Shown: positions 1 through 8,172 of the stretch, in pieces
Layout of the letters: each line of letters opens with the position of its first letter
Numbering within the stretch: position 1 is the first letter of the stretch
From: Candidatus Fonsibacter sp.
GTDB taxonomy: Bacteria; Pseudomonadota; Alphaproteobacteria; Pelagibacterales; Pelagibacteraceae
NCBI GenBank assembly: GCA_023257975.1
Contig: JALRAW010000090.1
Span: 1-11,633 of the forward strand
Reading direction: 5' to 3'
DNA length: 11,633 bases
Made by a program: the position numbers and the translations under genes
The notes under the pieces: model-generated
The model's input: only the letters and a program-made list of their open reading frames with translations
Told to the model about the DNA's origin: nothing
Database searches by the model: none

Positions 1-17
1 ATTTGCACCAAGAAAAA

Positions 18-88
18 GGTCCTGTGGCCGAGCGGCTAGGCAGAGCTCTGCAAAAGCTTCCACTCCAGTTCGAATCTGGACGGGACCT
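18..88 (+). tRNA. tRNA-Cys, anticodon GCA
   Basis: The sequence folds into a full cloverleaf. The 7-bp acceptor stem is GGTCCTG (18-24) with CGGGACC (81-87), including one G-T wobble. The D stem is GCC (27-29) with GGC (39-41). The anticodon stem is GAGCT (43-47) with AGCTT (55-59), around the loop CTGCAAA. The T arm is TCCAG-TTCGAAT-CTGGA. The anticodon is GCA at 50-52, which reads UGC/UGU (Cys), and the discriminator base is T88 (U73), the identity base expected for tRNA-Cys. The 3' CCA is not encoded: TCAA follows CGGGACC, so CCA would have to be added by tRNA nucleotidyltransferase. A terminator follows 12 nt downstream. Its promoter lies outside the window or within the first 17 bases. 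Confidence 0.96.
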
Positions 89-100
89 CAAAAAAATGAA

Positions 101-122
101 AATCCCCATATATATGGGGATT
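101..122. terminator. Perfect-palindrome intrinsic terminator, probably bidirectional
   Basis: AATCCCCATATATATGGGGATT is self-complementary over 22 bases, giving an 11-bp stem with a GGGG/CCCC core that can extend by A-T pairs at 99-100/123-124. On the + strand it is followed by a T run (121-126), as expected for ending tRNA-Cys. On the - strand the A run at 91-96 supplies a T tract, so it could also stop transcription arriving from gyrB. The flanking tRNA and gyrB are convergent, which fits a shared terminator. Confidence 0.85.
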
Positions 123-220
123 TTTTATTTTAAAAGACTCTTTATAGACGCTAAATCAATAAAAATTAAAAAGCTTTACTAGTAGAAATTAATAAGGATG
201 GAAACTATTCTCACAAAAAA

Positions 221-309
221 TTATCGTTGAATAATTAATTTTTCAGAATAAGAAAATAAATCAGATGTCCCTTTGATTTGGTAAACCCCAGGGATTAATT
301 CTTCGGTGT

Positions 310-312
<3 letters not shown>
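221..312 (-). pseudogene. Frame-shifted continuation of gyrB, 30 codons, then stop
   Basis: Just past the gyrB stop, the -1 frame (as if the A8 run at 313-320 were one base longer) stays open for 30 codons. It reads [15 protein letters not shown] and continues through SDLFSYSEKLIIQR to a TAA at 221-223. The tail, with S-x-E-K-L, roughly resembles the region of alphaproteobacterial GyrB that precedes the conserved C-terminal motif, but the match is by eye and weak. It may be a gyrB remnant separated by a homopolymer frameshift, the 3' end of an unrelated gene joined there, or chance. No GyrB-like sequence is visible in any - strand frame between 220 and the terminator. Confidence 0.4.
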
Positions 313-2421
<2,109 letters not shown>

Positions 2422-2484
2422 TTATGAATTTTTTTTTGAAGCTTTTTATAACATTTTTTATCCCTAATTAAGACAAGGTAATTG

Positions 2485-3564
2485 CTATAATTTTACAAAA
2501 AATGCTTTATTTTCAATAGTTTGGAACTGTTGTATGTTATTTCCTGTATACCAAGTTTGCATCCCGATTTTTGCAATTTCATCAAAAAAAAGTTCAAGGT
2601 TTTTACCGTCAATATGGGATGCAATTTCATCAAATAAAAGTATCGAATTTATATTTTTAGATTTCATTAACAAAATAAATGCCAATATTAATGATATTAA
2701 TATTTTTTTTTGCTCACCCGTTGAGCAAAGGTCGGAATTTAATTTAGTTTCCTCATTAAAAAATTCAAAAATATCAAACTGCGGGCCTACACTATTTCTT
2801 TTAATGATTTGATCAATCTCACGTTTTTCAAAATATTTATTTTCAAAAAATGTATGGAAGTCTTTTTCGCTAATATTTTGATCTAAATCATAAGAGTTCT
2901 CAATATTTAATTTAATTTTTAAAAAATTATTTAATTTTTTTGAAATAATATTATTAAGATCTTTAATAAACGCTCTTCTATAAGTAAAAATATTCCACAA
3001 TTCATTTATCATTTTCTTTTCTAAAATACTCAACCATTGTAAATCTAGATTTTCTTTTAATAATTGAACTCTTTCTTCTGAAAGTTTTTTGAAATTACTT
3101 AAATTTTTTTTATAATCTAAATTATAATTTGAAATAATTTTATCTAAAAATTTTCGTTTAATACTTTCACCTTCATACATAATTTTATCCATTTGTGGTG
3201 TTAACCAAATAAAATTTATATTCTTGAAGACTTCTATTAAGGATAATTTATTATTATCAATATTTAAGTATTTTTTAACTTTATCTTCTTTTAATTCAAA
3301 AATTATATCGATCTTGTAATCTTTTTTTTCATAACTAACTGTGGTTGAAATTATTGTTTTATCTTTTGAGTCTTTTTTTATGCAGTCTTCTATTAAAGTT
3401 CCTCTAATTCCTTTTTTGTCAGTAATTAATGAAATAGCTTCTAAAATATTAGTTTTGCCGCTACCATTTGGACCAATGATACAAATAATTGGATGATTAG
3501 TTTTTAACTCGGTAAATGAATGGGATCTAAAATTTTGTAATTTTATATCTTTTATTAGGAACAT
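2485..3564 (-). CDS. recF: DNA replication and repair protein RecF
   Basis: RecF is an SMC/ABC-type ATPase that with RecO and RecR loads RecA onto gapped DNA at stalled forks. At 359 residues it has the normal family length. Visible features are an N-terminal LQNFRSH, Walker A GPNGSGKTN (31-39), the RecF-type R-N-S-V-G-P segment (256-261), an ABC signature STGEQKK (281-287), and Walker B plus D-loop LLFDEIASHID (309-319). After GP the sequence is QFD where most RecF proteins have HRDD, and the C-terminus ends shortly after the TGNN(I) stretch. It starts 4 nt after the dnaN stop, so the two are almost certainly co-transcribed and translationally coupled. The protein is very lysine- and isoleucine-rich, which matches the base composition of its neighbours. 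Confidence 0.95.
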   Translation of the reverse strand: MFLIKDIKLQNFRSHSFTELKTNHPIICIIGPNGSGKTNILEAISLITDKKGIRGTLIEDCIKKDSKDKTIISTTVSYEKKDYKIDIIFELKEDKVKKYLNIDNNKLSLIEVFKNINFIWLTPQMDKIMYEGESIKRKFLDKIISNYNLDYKKNLSNFKKLSEERVQLLKENLDLQWLSILEKKMINELWNIFTYRRAFIKDLNNIISKKLNNFLKIKLNIENSYDLDQNISEKDFHTFFENKYFEKREIDQIIKRNSVGPQFDIFEFFNEETKLNSDLCSTGEQKKILISLILAFILLMKSKNINSILLFDEIASHIDGKNLELFFDEIAKIGMQTWYTGNNIQQFQTIENKAFFVKL

Positions 3565-3568
3565 TTAA

Positions 3569-4684
3569 TCATGCCACTCTCATTGGCATAATAACATGTA
3601 GACTATTAATATCTGCAGGATCGTGAATTAATACTGGTGATGATGGATCCTTGGCGTGAATCATAATATTTTTATCTTCGATGACACCACCCACATCAAT
3701 TAAATATTTAGAATTAAAACCAATTTCTAAATCTGGACCGTTATAACTTAGAATAATTTCTTCTACACCGTCACCTGCGCTTGGATCATTAACTAATAGT
3801 TTTAAAATATCTTTATTTACTAAAAGCTTTAATGTTCCCTTACGATCAGAAGACAGTGAGTTAATTCTATCAATAGTGGAGATAAATGATGATAAATTTA
3901 CTGTGATTTTGTTATTATTATCTGTTGGTATTACTTTTGAATAATCAGGGAATCTACCATCTATAACCTTGGAAATTAAAGTTATGTCATTTATAGAAAA
4001 TCTAATTTTAGTTTTGCTTGCAGTGATCTTAAGTTCTGAATTCTCCTCTTGAAGTATAGTAATCAGTTCAAACAATGTTTTTTTAGGTAAAATAACAGCT
4101 TCAAAAGACACATCTTTATCTAATACCAATCTGCTTTTTGATAATCTGTGCCCATCTGTTGCAACTGCTGAAAGATACAATTGATTATTTTCATTTGTTT
4201 TATGTAGATAAATTCCATTTAAATAATGTCTAGTTTCATCGCTTGAGATTGCAAATTTAGTCTTATTAAGCAATTTTAAAAATACTGACGAACTAATTGC
4301 AAGAGCTTGTCCTTCGACATCGTCTTGGGTAATTGGAAAATCTTTGGAAGGCAAACATTTTAAATTAAAATTTGATTTTGCTGAAATCAAAGAAAGTTGG
4401 CCTTCGGTTTTTTGAGAAATTAATATTTCTGATCCTGATGGTAGTTTTCTAACTAAATCATAGATAACTTGAGCGGTTGTGGTTGTTGAGCCTTCAGCAA
4501 TGATTTCACCTTTAATAACTTCGATAATAATAATATCTAAATCTGTGGCAGATATTGTAATTTTACCATTAGAGGCCTCTAATAAAACGTTAGCTAATAT
4601 TGGAATAGTATTTTTTTTCTCGACTATCCCCTGAATATGCGAAAGACTTTTAAGAAAAAGATCTCTATTTAACTTTAGTTCCAT
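3569..4684 (-). CDS. dnaN: DNA polymerase III beta subunit (sliding clamp)
   Basis: This encodes the ring-shaped processivity clamp that tethers DNA polymerase III and many repair enzymes to DNA. At 371 residues it has the typical length for a three-domain clamp protomer. The N-terminus (MELKLNRDLFLKSLSHIQGIVEKK) and the following TIPILANVLLEA (27-38) are characteristic. The conserved ATDGHRL segment lies in domain 2, DGRFPDY in the domain 2-3 region, and the C-terminus ends IMPMRVA, matching the canonical clamp ending that lines the client-binding pocket. Its ATG overlaps the dnaA stop by one base (TAATG), which implies translational coupling to dnaA. recF follows after 4 nt. Confidence 0.97.
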   Translation of the reverse strand: MELKLNRDLFLKSLSHIQGIVEKKNTIPILANVLLEASNGKITISATDLDIIIIEVIKGEIIAEGSTTTTAQVIYDLVRKLPSGSEILISQKTEGQLSLISAKSNFNLKCLPSKDFPITQDDVEGQALAISSSVFLKLLNKTKFAISSDETRHYLNGIYLHKTNENNQLYLSAVATDGHRLSKSRLVLDKDVSFEAVILPKKTLFELITILQEENSELKITASKTKIRFSINDITLISKVIDGRFPDYSKVIPTDNNNKITVNLSSFISTIDRINSLSSDRKGTLKLLVNKDILKLLVNDPSAGDGVEEIILSYNGPDLEIGFNSKYLIDVGGVIEDKNIMIHAKDPSSPVLIHDPADINSLHVIMPMRVA

Positions 4685-6078
4685 TAATTAGTTTTTGTTA
4701 ATTTTTGATTAAGATCTTTAACTTCATTTTCAAAGTTTTTATCTTGAATCATTAACTCTTCTACTTTTTTAATCGCATGAATAACTGTTGTATGATCTCT
4801 ACCGGAAAATCTTCTGCCGATATCAGGTAAAGATTTTGTGGTCATTTTCTTTGATAAATACATCGCTATTTGTCTTGGTCTTGCAACAGATCTAGATCTC
4901 CTTGATGACATAAAATCATGCATCGAAATATTATAATAAGAAACTACAGTTTTTTGTATATCTTCTATAGTGATATTGGTCTCAATTTTATTCAAAGAAT
5001 CTCTTAAAATATTCTTGGCTTCTGCCACAGAGATCTTTCTATTATTTATATTTAAATAAGCCGCTATTCTATTAAATGCTCCTATCATCTCTCTAACGCT
5101 AAGTTTTAATTCATTAGCTATAAAATTGATAACATCTTCATCAATAGCAATGTTTCTCTCTGAAGCATGAAATTCTTTTAAACATCTTTGTTTTAAAATT
5201 TTAACTCTTTGTTCAAAATCTGGACTTTGAATATCAACAACTAAACCTCCTGATAGTCTAGATTTAATTCTATCTTGAATTCTATCAAGTTCGTTTGGCG
5301 GTCTGTCACAAGAAATAACTATTTGTGAACCCGATTCTATTAATGCATTAAACGTATGGAAGAATTCTTCTTGTGTTACATCTTTTCCACTTACAAATTG
5401 TATATCATCTATAATTAAAACTTTTGCACTTCTAAAAATATCTTTGAATTTTACAACATCGTTATTTTTTATAGATCTAACAAATTGGTACATGAACCTT
5501 TCTGCAGACACATAAATAACTTTGTCTATTTTTTTTAATAACTTATTTCCAATAGCATTTAAAAGGTGAGTCTTTCCTAAACCAACTCCACCATAAATAT
5601 AAAGCGGATTATATTTATTTAAATTATCAATAATTCTATTAGCTGCTGTAAAAGCAAGTTCATTGCTTTTTCCAACTATAAAATTATCAAAAACTAATCT
5701 TTCATCAATTTTTGAAAGTCCATAACTGCCACTATCTTGAATGAAATCTTTCTTTTCAAAATCAATTACGTTTGATTTGCTGTTGCTCTTTGTTTCAACT
5801 CTTTCTGATATTTGAAACTCTATACGAGTAATATTTGCGTCTTGTTTCTTATATAAATCTAAAATTTTGTCAGCATAATGAGCAACAATCCAATCACGAA
5901 TAAATCGCGTTTTTACGTTAAGAACTAAAGTATTAAAATTTATTTTAGTAAAACTAATATTTTGTAACCAACTTGTGTAGACATCTTTACCGTAAAGTCC
6001 TAGCAGAGATTGTTGTAGTGAGTCCCATCTCGCTTTATCGTTACTAAAATTATCTTTAAGACTTGTTTGGTTTGTCAT
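4684..6078 (-). CDS. dnaA: Chromosomal replication initiator protein DnaA
   Basis: DnaA is the AAA+ initiator that binds DnaA boxes at oriC and opens the duplex. The 464 residues show all domains. Domain I is at about 15-90 (WDSLQQSLLGLYG...WLQNISF) and is followed by a short linker at about 90-125. The AAA+ domain III has Walker A GGVGLGKTH (163-171), Walker B LIIDDIQF (221-228), sensor ISCDRPP (255-261) and the SRLSGGL box (273-279). Domain IV carries the helix-turn-helix signature RRSRSVARPRQIAMYL (393-408) and GRDHTTVIHA (426-435). These recognition residues look canonical, so binding to a standard DnaA box is expected. It heads the dnaA-dnaN-recF-gyrB unit. Its promoter must lie in the 158-bp gap before rpsT or further upstream. 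No Shine-Dalgarno sequence precedes the ATG. Confidence 0.98.
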   Translation of the reverse strand: MTNQTSLKDNFSNDKARWDSLQQSLLGLYGKDVYTSWLQNISFTKINFNTLVLNVKTRFIRDWIVAHYADKILDLYKKQDANITRIEFQISERVETKSNSKSNVIDFEKKDFIQDSGSYGLSKIDERLVFDNFIVGKSNELAFTAANRIIDNLNKYNPLYIYGGVGLGKTHLLNAIGNKLLKKIDKVIYVSAERFMYQFVRSIKNNDVVKFKDIFRSAKVLIIDDIQFVSGKDVTQEEFFHTFNALIESGSQIVISCDRPPNELDRIQDRIKSRLSGGLVVDIQSPDFEQRVKILKQRCLKEFHASERNIAIDEDVINFIANELKLSVREMIGAFNRIAAYLNINNRKISVAEAKNILRDSLNKIETNITIEDIQKTVVSYYNISMHDFMSSRRSRSVARPRQIAMYLSKKMTTKSLPDIGRRFSGRDHTTVIHAIKKVEELMIQDKNFENEVKDLNQKLTKTN

Positions 6079-6161
6079 TTGAACTTAATTTAAAAAAAAG
6101 AAGTGTGTTTTATTTTTTTAAATCTGTAAATACAAGAAAAGAATTTAATATTTTTAATTTT

Positions 6162-6189
6162 CAACTTAGGAGTTTAAACTTTTTAGTTG
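6162..6189. promoter_or_regulatory. Imperfect 28-bp dyad upstream of dnaA
   Basis: Two 14-base arms centred on TTTAAA form an inverted repeat that begins CAACT and ends AGTTG, with the inner palindrome AGTTTAAACT at 6171-6180. Eleven of 14 positions are complementary, and two of the three mismatches would be G-U pairs in a + strand RNA. It lies about 85-115 bp upstream of the dnaA ATG in a very AT-rich gap, a plausible place for an operator or for origin-associated protein binding. Function is inferred from position and symmetry only. Confidence 0.3.
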
Positions 6190-6204
6190 TCGAGAAAAAA
6201 ATAA

Positions 6205-6225
6205 TTATCAACTTAAGATTGATAA
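6205..6225 (-). terminator. AT-rich hairpin after rpsT, likely weak terminator
   Basis: TTATCAA (6205-6211) and TTGATAA (6219-6225) form a 7-bp stem around a 7-nt loop, 11 nt past the rpsT stop codon. On the - strand it is followed by a T-rich tract (complement of the A run 6195-6204), the arrangement of an intrinsic terminator. The stem has only one G-C pair, so it would be weak and may allow partial read-through into dnaA. On the + strand a T9 run also follows (6230-6238). Confidence 0.45.
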
Positions 6226-6236
6226 AATATTTTTTT

Positions 6237-6497
6237 TTACAACTTAGAGATTTGTTTTGAGATGCGAGAAACTTTTCTTGAGACTGTAGTTCTTTTTAAA
6301 GAACCTTTTTTAGAAGCTTTCATAACTTGAGATTGAAAATTAGAAAATAATTTCAAAGCTTTTGCTTTATCTTTAGATTTAATTGCTTCTTCGATGATCT
6401 TTACTGCAGCTTTGTATTTTCCAACTCTAATTTTATTAACTTGAGTTCTTTTTTTAATTTTTTTTACTGCGCGAATAGCAGAGACTGTATTTGCCAT
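6237..6497 (-). CDS. rpsT: 30S ribosomal protein S20
   Basis: S20 is a small, highly basic protein that binds 16S rRNA early in 30S assembly. At 86 residues it has the normal family length. The N-terminus MANTVSAIRAVKK matches the usual MAN-x-xSA(KKR) start, and the C-terminal half KASKKGSLKRTTVSRKVSRISKQ carries the conserved S20 pattern (K-x-x-K-G-x(3)-x-T-x-x-R-K-x-S-R-L). It sits between mutM and dnaA, the standard alphaproteobacterial arrangement. A good promoter lies immediately upstream, so it is probably transcribed on its own as well as by read-through from mutM. There is no Shine-Dalgarno sequence. Confidence 0.96.
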   Translation of the reverse strand: MANTVSAIRAVKKIKKRTQVNKIRVGKYKAAVKIIEEAIKSKDKAKALKLFSNFQSQVMKASKKGSLKRTTVSRKVSRISKQISKL

Positions 6498-6508
6498 ATT
6501 TTTTGGGA

Positions 6509-6539
6509 ATTATATATAAGTTGGAGATATTAGGGTCAA
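6509..6539 (-). promoter_or_regulatory. Sigma-70-type promoter of rpsT, very short leader
   Basis: On the - strand, TTGACC (6539-6534) is followed by a 17-nt spacer and TATATAAT (6516-6509). This gives TTGACC-N17-TATATA or TTGACC-N19-TATAAT, the best promoter match I found in the window. The start site would fall near 6502-6504, only about 5-7 nt before the rpsT ATG at 6497, so the mRNA would be nearly leaderless. The spacer contains one copy of the CAACTTA heptamer discussed in the findings. Confidence 0.6.
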
Positions 6540-6543
6540 TTAC

Positions 6544-7407
6544 TTAATTTTGGCATTCATTACAAAAAAAACTTGCTCTGCCTTGTGATACAACCCTTAA
6601 TATCAGGCCTGAACATCCTGCTCTGAGACATTTTAAATCTTCCCTGTCATAAACTTTAAATTCATTTTGGAAACGACCTTTTTCACCAACTGAAGACTTA
6701 AAGTCTTTTATGCTTGAACCACCCAATTTTAAGGCTCTTTTAAGAACTTTACCAATAGAGGAGTGAAGTCTACCAACATCTATTAAGTTTAGTTTAGCAG
6801 AAATTTTATTAGGCTTTATCTTTGCTAAAAAAAGAATTTCATTTGCATAAATATTGCCGATCCCAGAAATAAAACGCTGGTCCATTAATAAAGTTTTTAT
6901 CGTTCTTTGTGTGGCTTTAGTTTTAAATATTAAATAATCTTTCTTTAAATCTTTACTCAGCGGCTCGGGTCCTAGTTTACTTAAAAATTTATTAACGTGT
7001 AATTTAGAAATTTTATCTAATAAAAAAAAACCAAATCTTCTAGGATCATTATAAATCACCTTTAAATCATTAGAAAATAAAAATTCTAAATGATTATGCT
7101 TTGTTGAAAATTCATTAGAATAATAACTAGTTTTTAAAAAATCTTTAGAATAATTATTTTTAATTAAAAATTTACCCGACATTCCTAAATGAGTAATCAT
7201 AACGTAATCGTTCTCTAGATAAATTAAAATATATTTAGATCTTCTTAAAACCTTAATAACTTTTTGGTTATTTACATTTTTTTTAAAATTTGGAGGAATT
7301 TTAAATCTTAAATTAGGATTATTTATTTTTATATTTTTAATAACTTTTTTCTCAATAAATTTTAATAAAGTTCTTCGGGTTACTTCTACTTCTGGTAATT
7401 CTGGCAT
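6544..7407 (-). CDS. mutM: Formamidopyrimidine-DNA glycosylase (Fpg/MutM)
   Basis: This bifunctional glycosylase/AP lyase removes 8-oxoguanine and formamidopyrimidines from oxidised DNA. At 287 residues it has full family length. The start MPELPEVEV provides the catalytic Pro2 (after Met removal) and Glu3. RRSKYIL (55-61) carries the conserved Lys58. HLGMSG (73-78) and NDPRRFG (120-126) are family motifs. The helix-two-turn-helix has GIGNIYANE (182-190). The C-terminal zinc finger is complete: Cys260, Cys265, Cys282 and Cys285 in C-x4-C-x16-C-x2-C spacing, with Arg277 in GRASFFC as the lesion-contacting arginine. It diverges from ubiE across 42 bp and runs into the rpsT promoter, whose -35 element lies just past the mutM stop. 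The usual alphaproteobacterial neighbour, an enoyl-CoA hydratase gene, is absent. Confidence 0.97.
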   Translation of the reverse strand: MPELPEVEVTRRTLLKFIEKKVIKNIKINNPNLRFKIPPNFKKNVNNQKVIKVLRRSKYILIYLENDYVMITHLGMSGKFLIKNNYSKDFLKTSYYSNEFSTKHNHLEFLFSNDLKVIYNDPRRFGFFLLDKISKLHVNKFLSKLGPEPLSKDLKKDYLIFKTKATQRTIKTLLMDQRFISGIGNIYANEILFLAKIKPNKISAKLNLIDVGRLHSSIGKVLKRALKLGGSSIKDFKSSVGEKGRFQNEFKVYDREDLKCLRAGCSGLILRVVSQGRASFFCNECQN

Positions 7408-7414
7408 TAACTAT

Positions 7415-7443
7415 ATGACTATTGATTGCAAATGTTCTATATT
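7415..7443 (+). promoter_or_regulatory. Candidate promoter of the ubiE-ubiB-coaBC-dut operon
   Basis: ATGACT (7415-7420, 4 of 6 matches to TTGACA) is followed by a 17-nt spacer and TATATT (7438-7443). Transcription would begin about 7 nt further on, at or next to the A of the ubiE ATG (7450), giving a leaderless message. The -35 is weak and the gap is only 42 bp, so the call relies largely on position: a + strand promoter must be here or inside mutM. Confidence 0.35.
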
Positions 7444-7449
7444 TAAAGA

Positions 7450-8166
7450 ATGCAAGATACTAATACAAAACAAAATTCAAAAAAAGACTTTGTAAATAAC
7501 GTTTTCAATTCTGTCTTTAAAAAATACGATCTGATGAATGACATCATGTCATTTGGTATTCACCGCCTATGGAAAAGTAATTTAATTGACTGGATGCAGC
7601 CCAAACTAAATTCAAAATTAATTGATATGGCAGCTGGAACTGGTGATATGACAAAGCTTTTTATTGAACGTACTAACTTTACTGGTCGGGCCATGATGGT
7701 TGATCAAAATATTGAAATGCTAAATGAAGGAAAAAAAAAACTTGAGCATTATAAAAATATTGATTCTTTATGCGCTAGTGCGGAACATGTTCCTTTAAAG
7801 GATTCTAGTTTTGATTACTACATCATCAGTTTTGGTATAAGAAACGTAACCGATATAAAAAAAACACTAAGTGAGGCTTATCGATTGCTTAAACCAGGTG
7901 GAAGATTTATGTGCTTAGAGTTTTCAAAAATTAATAATGAAATTATCGACAAGTTTTATTCAATATACTCAAGTTTTATTCCTCATATCGGACAAGCAGT
8001 TGCCGGCGACAAGAAGCCTTATGAGTATTTAATACAAAGTATCAAAGATTTTTATAACCAAGAACAATTATTAAATCTCATGAAAGAGGCTAAGTTTATA
8101 AACGCAGAATATAGAAACCTAACAACTGGAGTTGCGGCAATCCACTCTGGATGGAAAATAGATTAA
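7450..8166 (+). CDS. ubiE: Demethylubiquinone/demethylmenaquinone C-methyltransferase UbiE
   Basis: UbiE is a SAM-dependent C-methyltransferase in ubiquinone (and, where present, menaquinone) biosynthesis. The 238 residues carry both family signatures: YDLMNDIMSFGIHRLW (26-41), matching Y-D-x-M-N-x2-[LIVM]-S-x3-H-x2-W, and RLLKPGGRFMCLEFS (145-159). The SAM-binding motif I is IDMAAGTGD (58-66), with the acidic ribose-binding residue Asp85 in MMVDQN. SFGIRNV (127-133), the GDKKPYEYLIQSI stretch (187-199) and the C-terminal TTGVAAIHSGWK are also typical. It opens the + strand run, and ubiB starts 6 nt after it. With ubiB beside it and no menaquinone genes in view, ubiquinone is the likely product, though this is inference. 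Confidence 0.96.
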   Translation: MQDTNTKQNSKKDFVNNVFNSVFKKYDLMNDIMSFGIHRLWKSNLIDWMQPKLNSKLIDMAAGTGDMTKLFIERTNFTGRAMMVDQNIEMLNEGKKKLEHYKNIDSLCASAEHVPLKDSSFDYYIISFGIRNVTDIKKTLSEAYRLLKPGGRFMCLEFSKINNEIIDKFYSIYSSFIPHIGQAVAGDKKPYEYLIQSIKDFYNQEQLLNLMKEAKFINAEYRNLTTGVAAIHSGWKID

Positions 8167-8172
8167 ACTAAA

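Noticed and set aside
1..10. CACCA at the left edge as the 3' end of another tRNA
   Set aside because: Only ten bases are present, no T arm can be seen, and the adjacent tRNA-Cys does not encode its CCA.
123..220. Integrated element or island at the tRNA-Cys 3' end
   Set aside because: There is no integrase, no repeat of the tRNA 3' end, and under 250 bp before gyrB. Nothing here supports an attachment site.
2422..2484. Dedicated gyrB promoter
   Set aside because: A TATAAA exists at 2445-2450, but the nearest -35-like element (TTGTCT) is 20 nt away, so I could not support a promoter call.
6205..6225. TTATCAA copies as DnaA boxes
   Set aside because: They differ from TTATCCACA at two or more positions, while the DnaA recognition helix looks canonical. 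The pair is better explained as the two arms of the hairpin after rpsT.
6063..6260. + strand 65-codon frame across the dnaA-rpsT gap
   Set aside because: It overlaps the start of dnaA and the end of rpsT, has low-complexity Phe/Leu/Lys content from AT-rich DNA, and has no motif.
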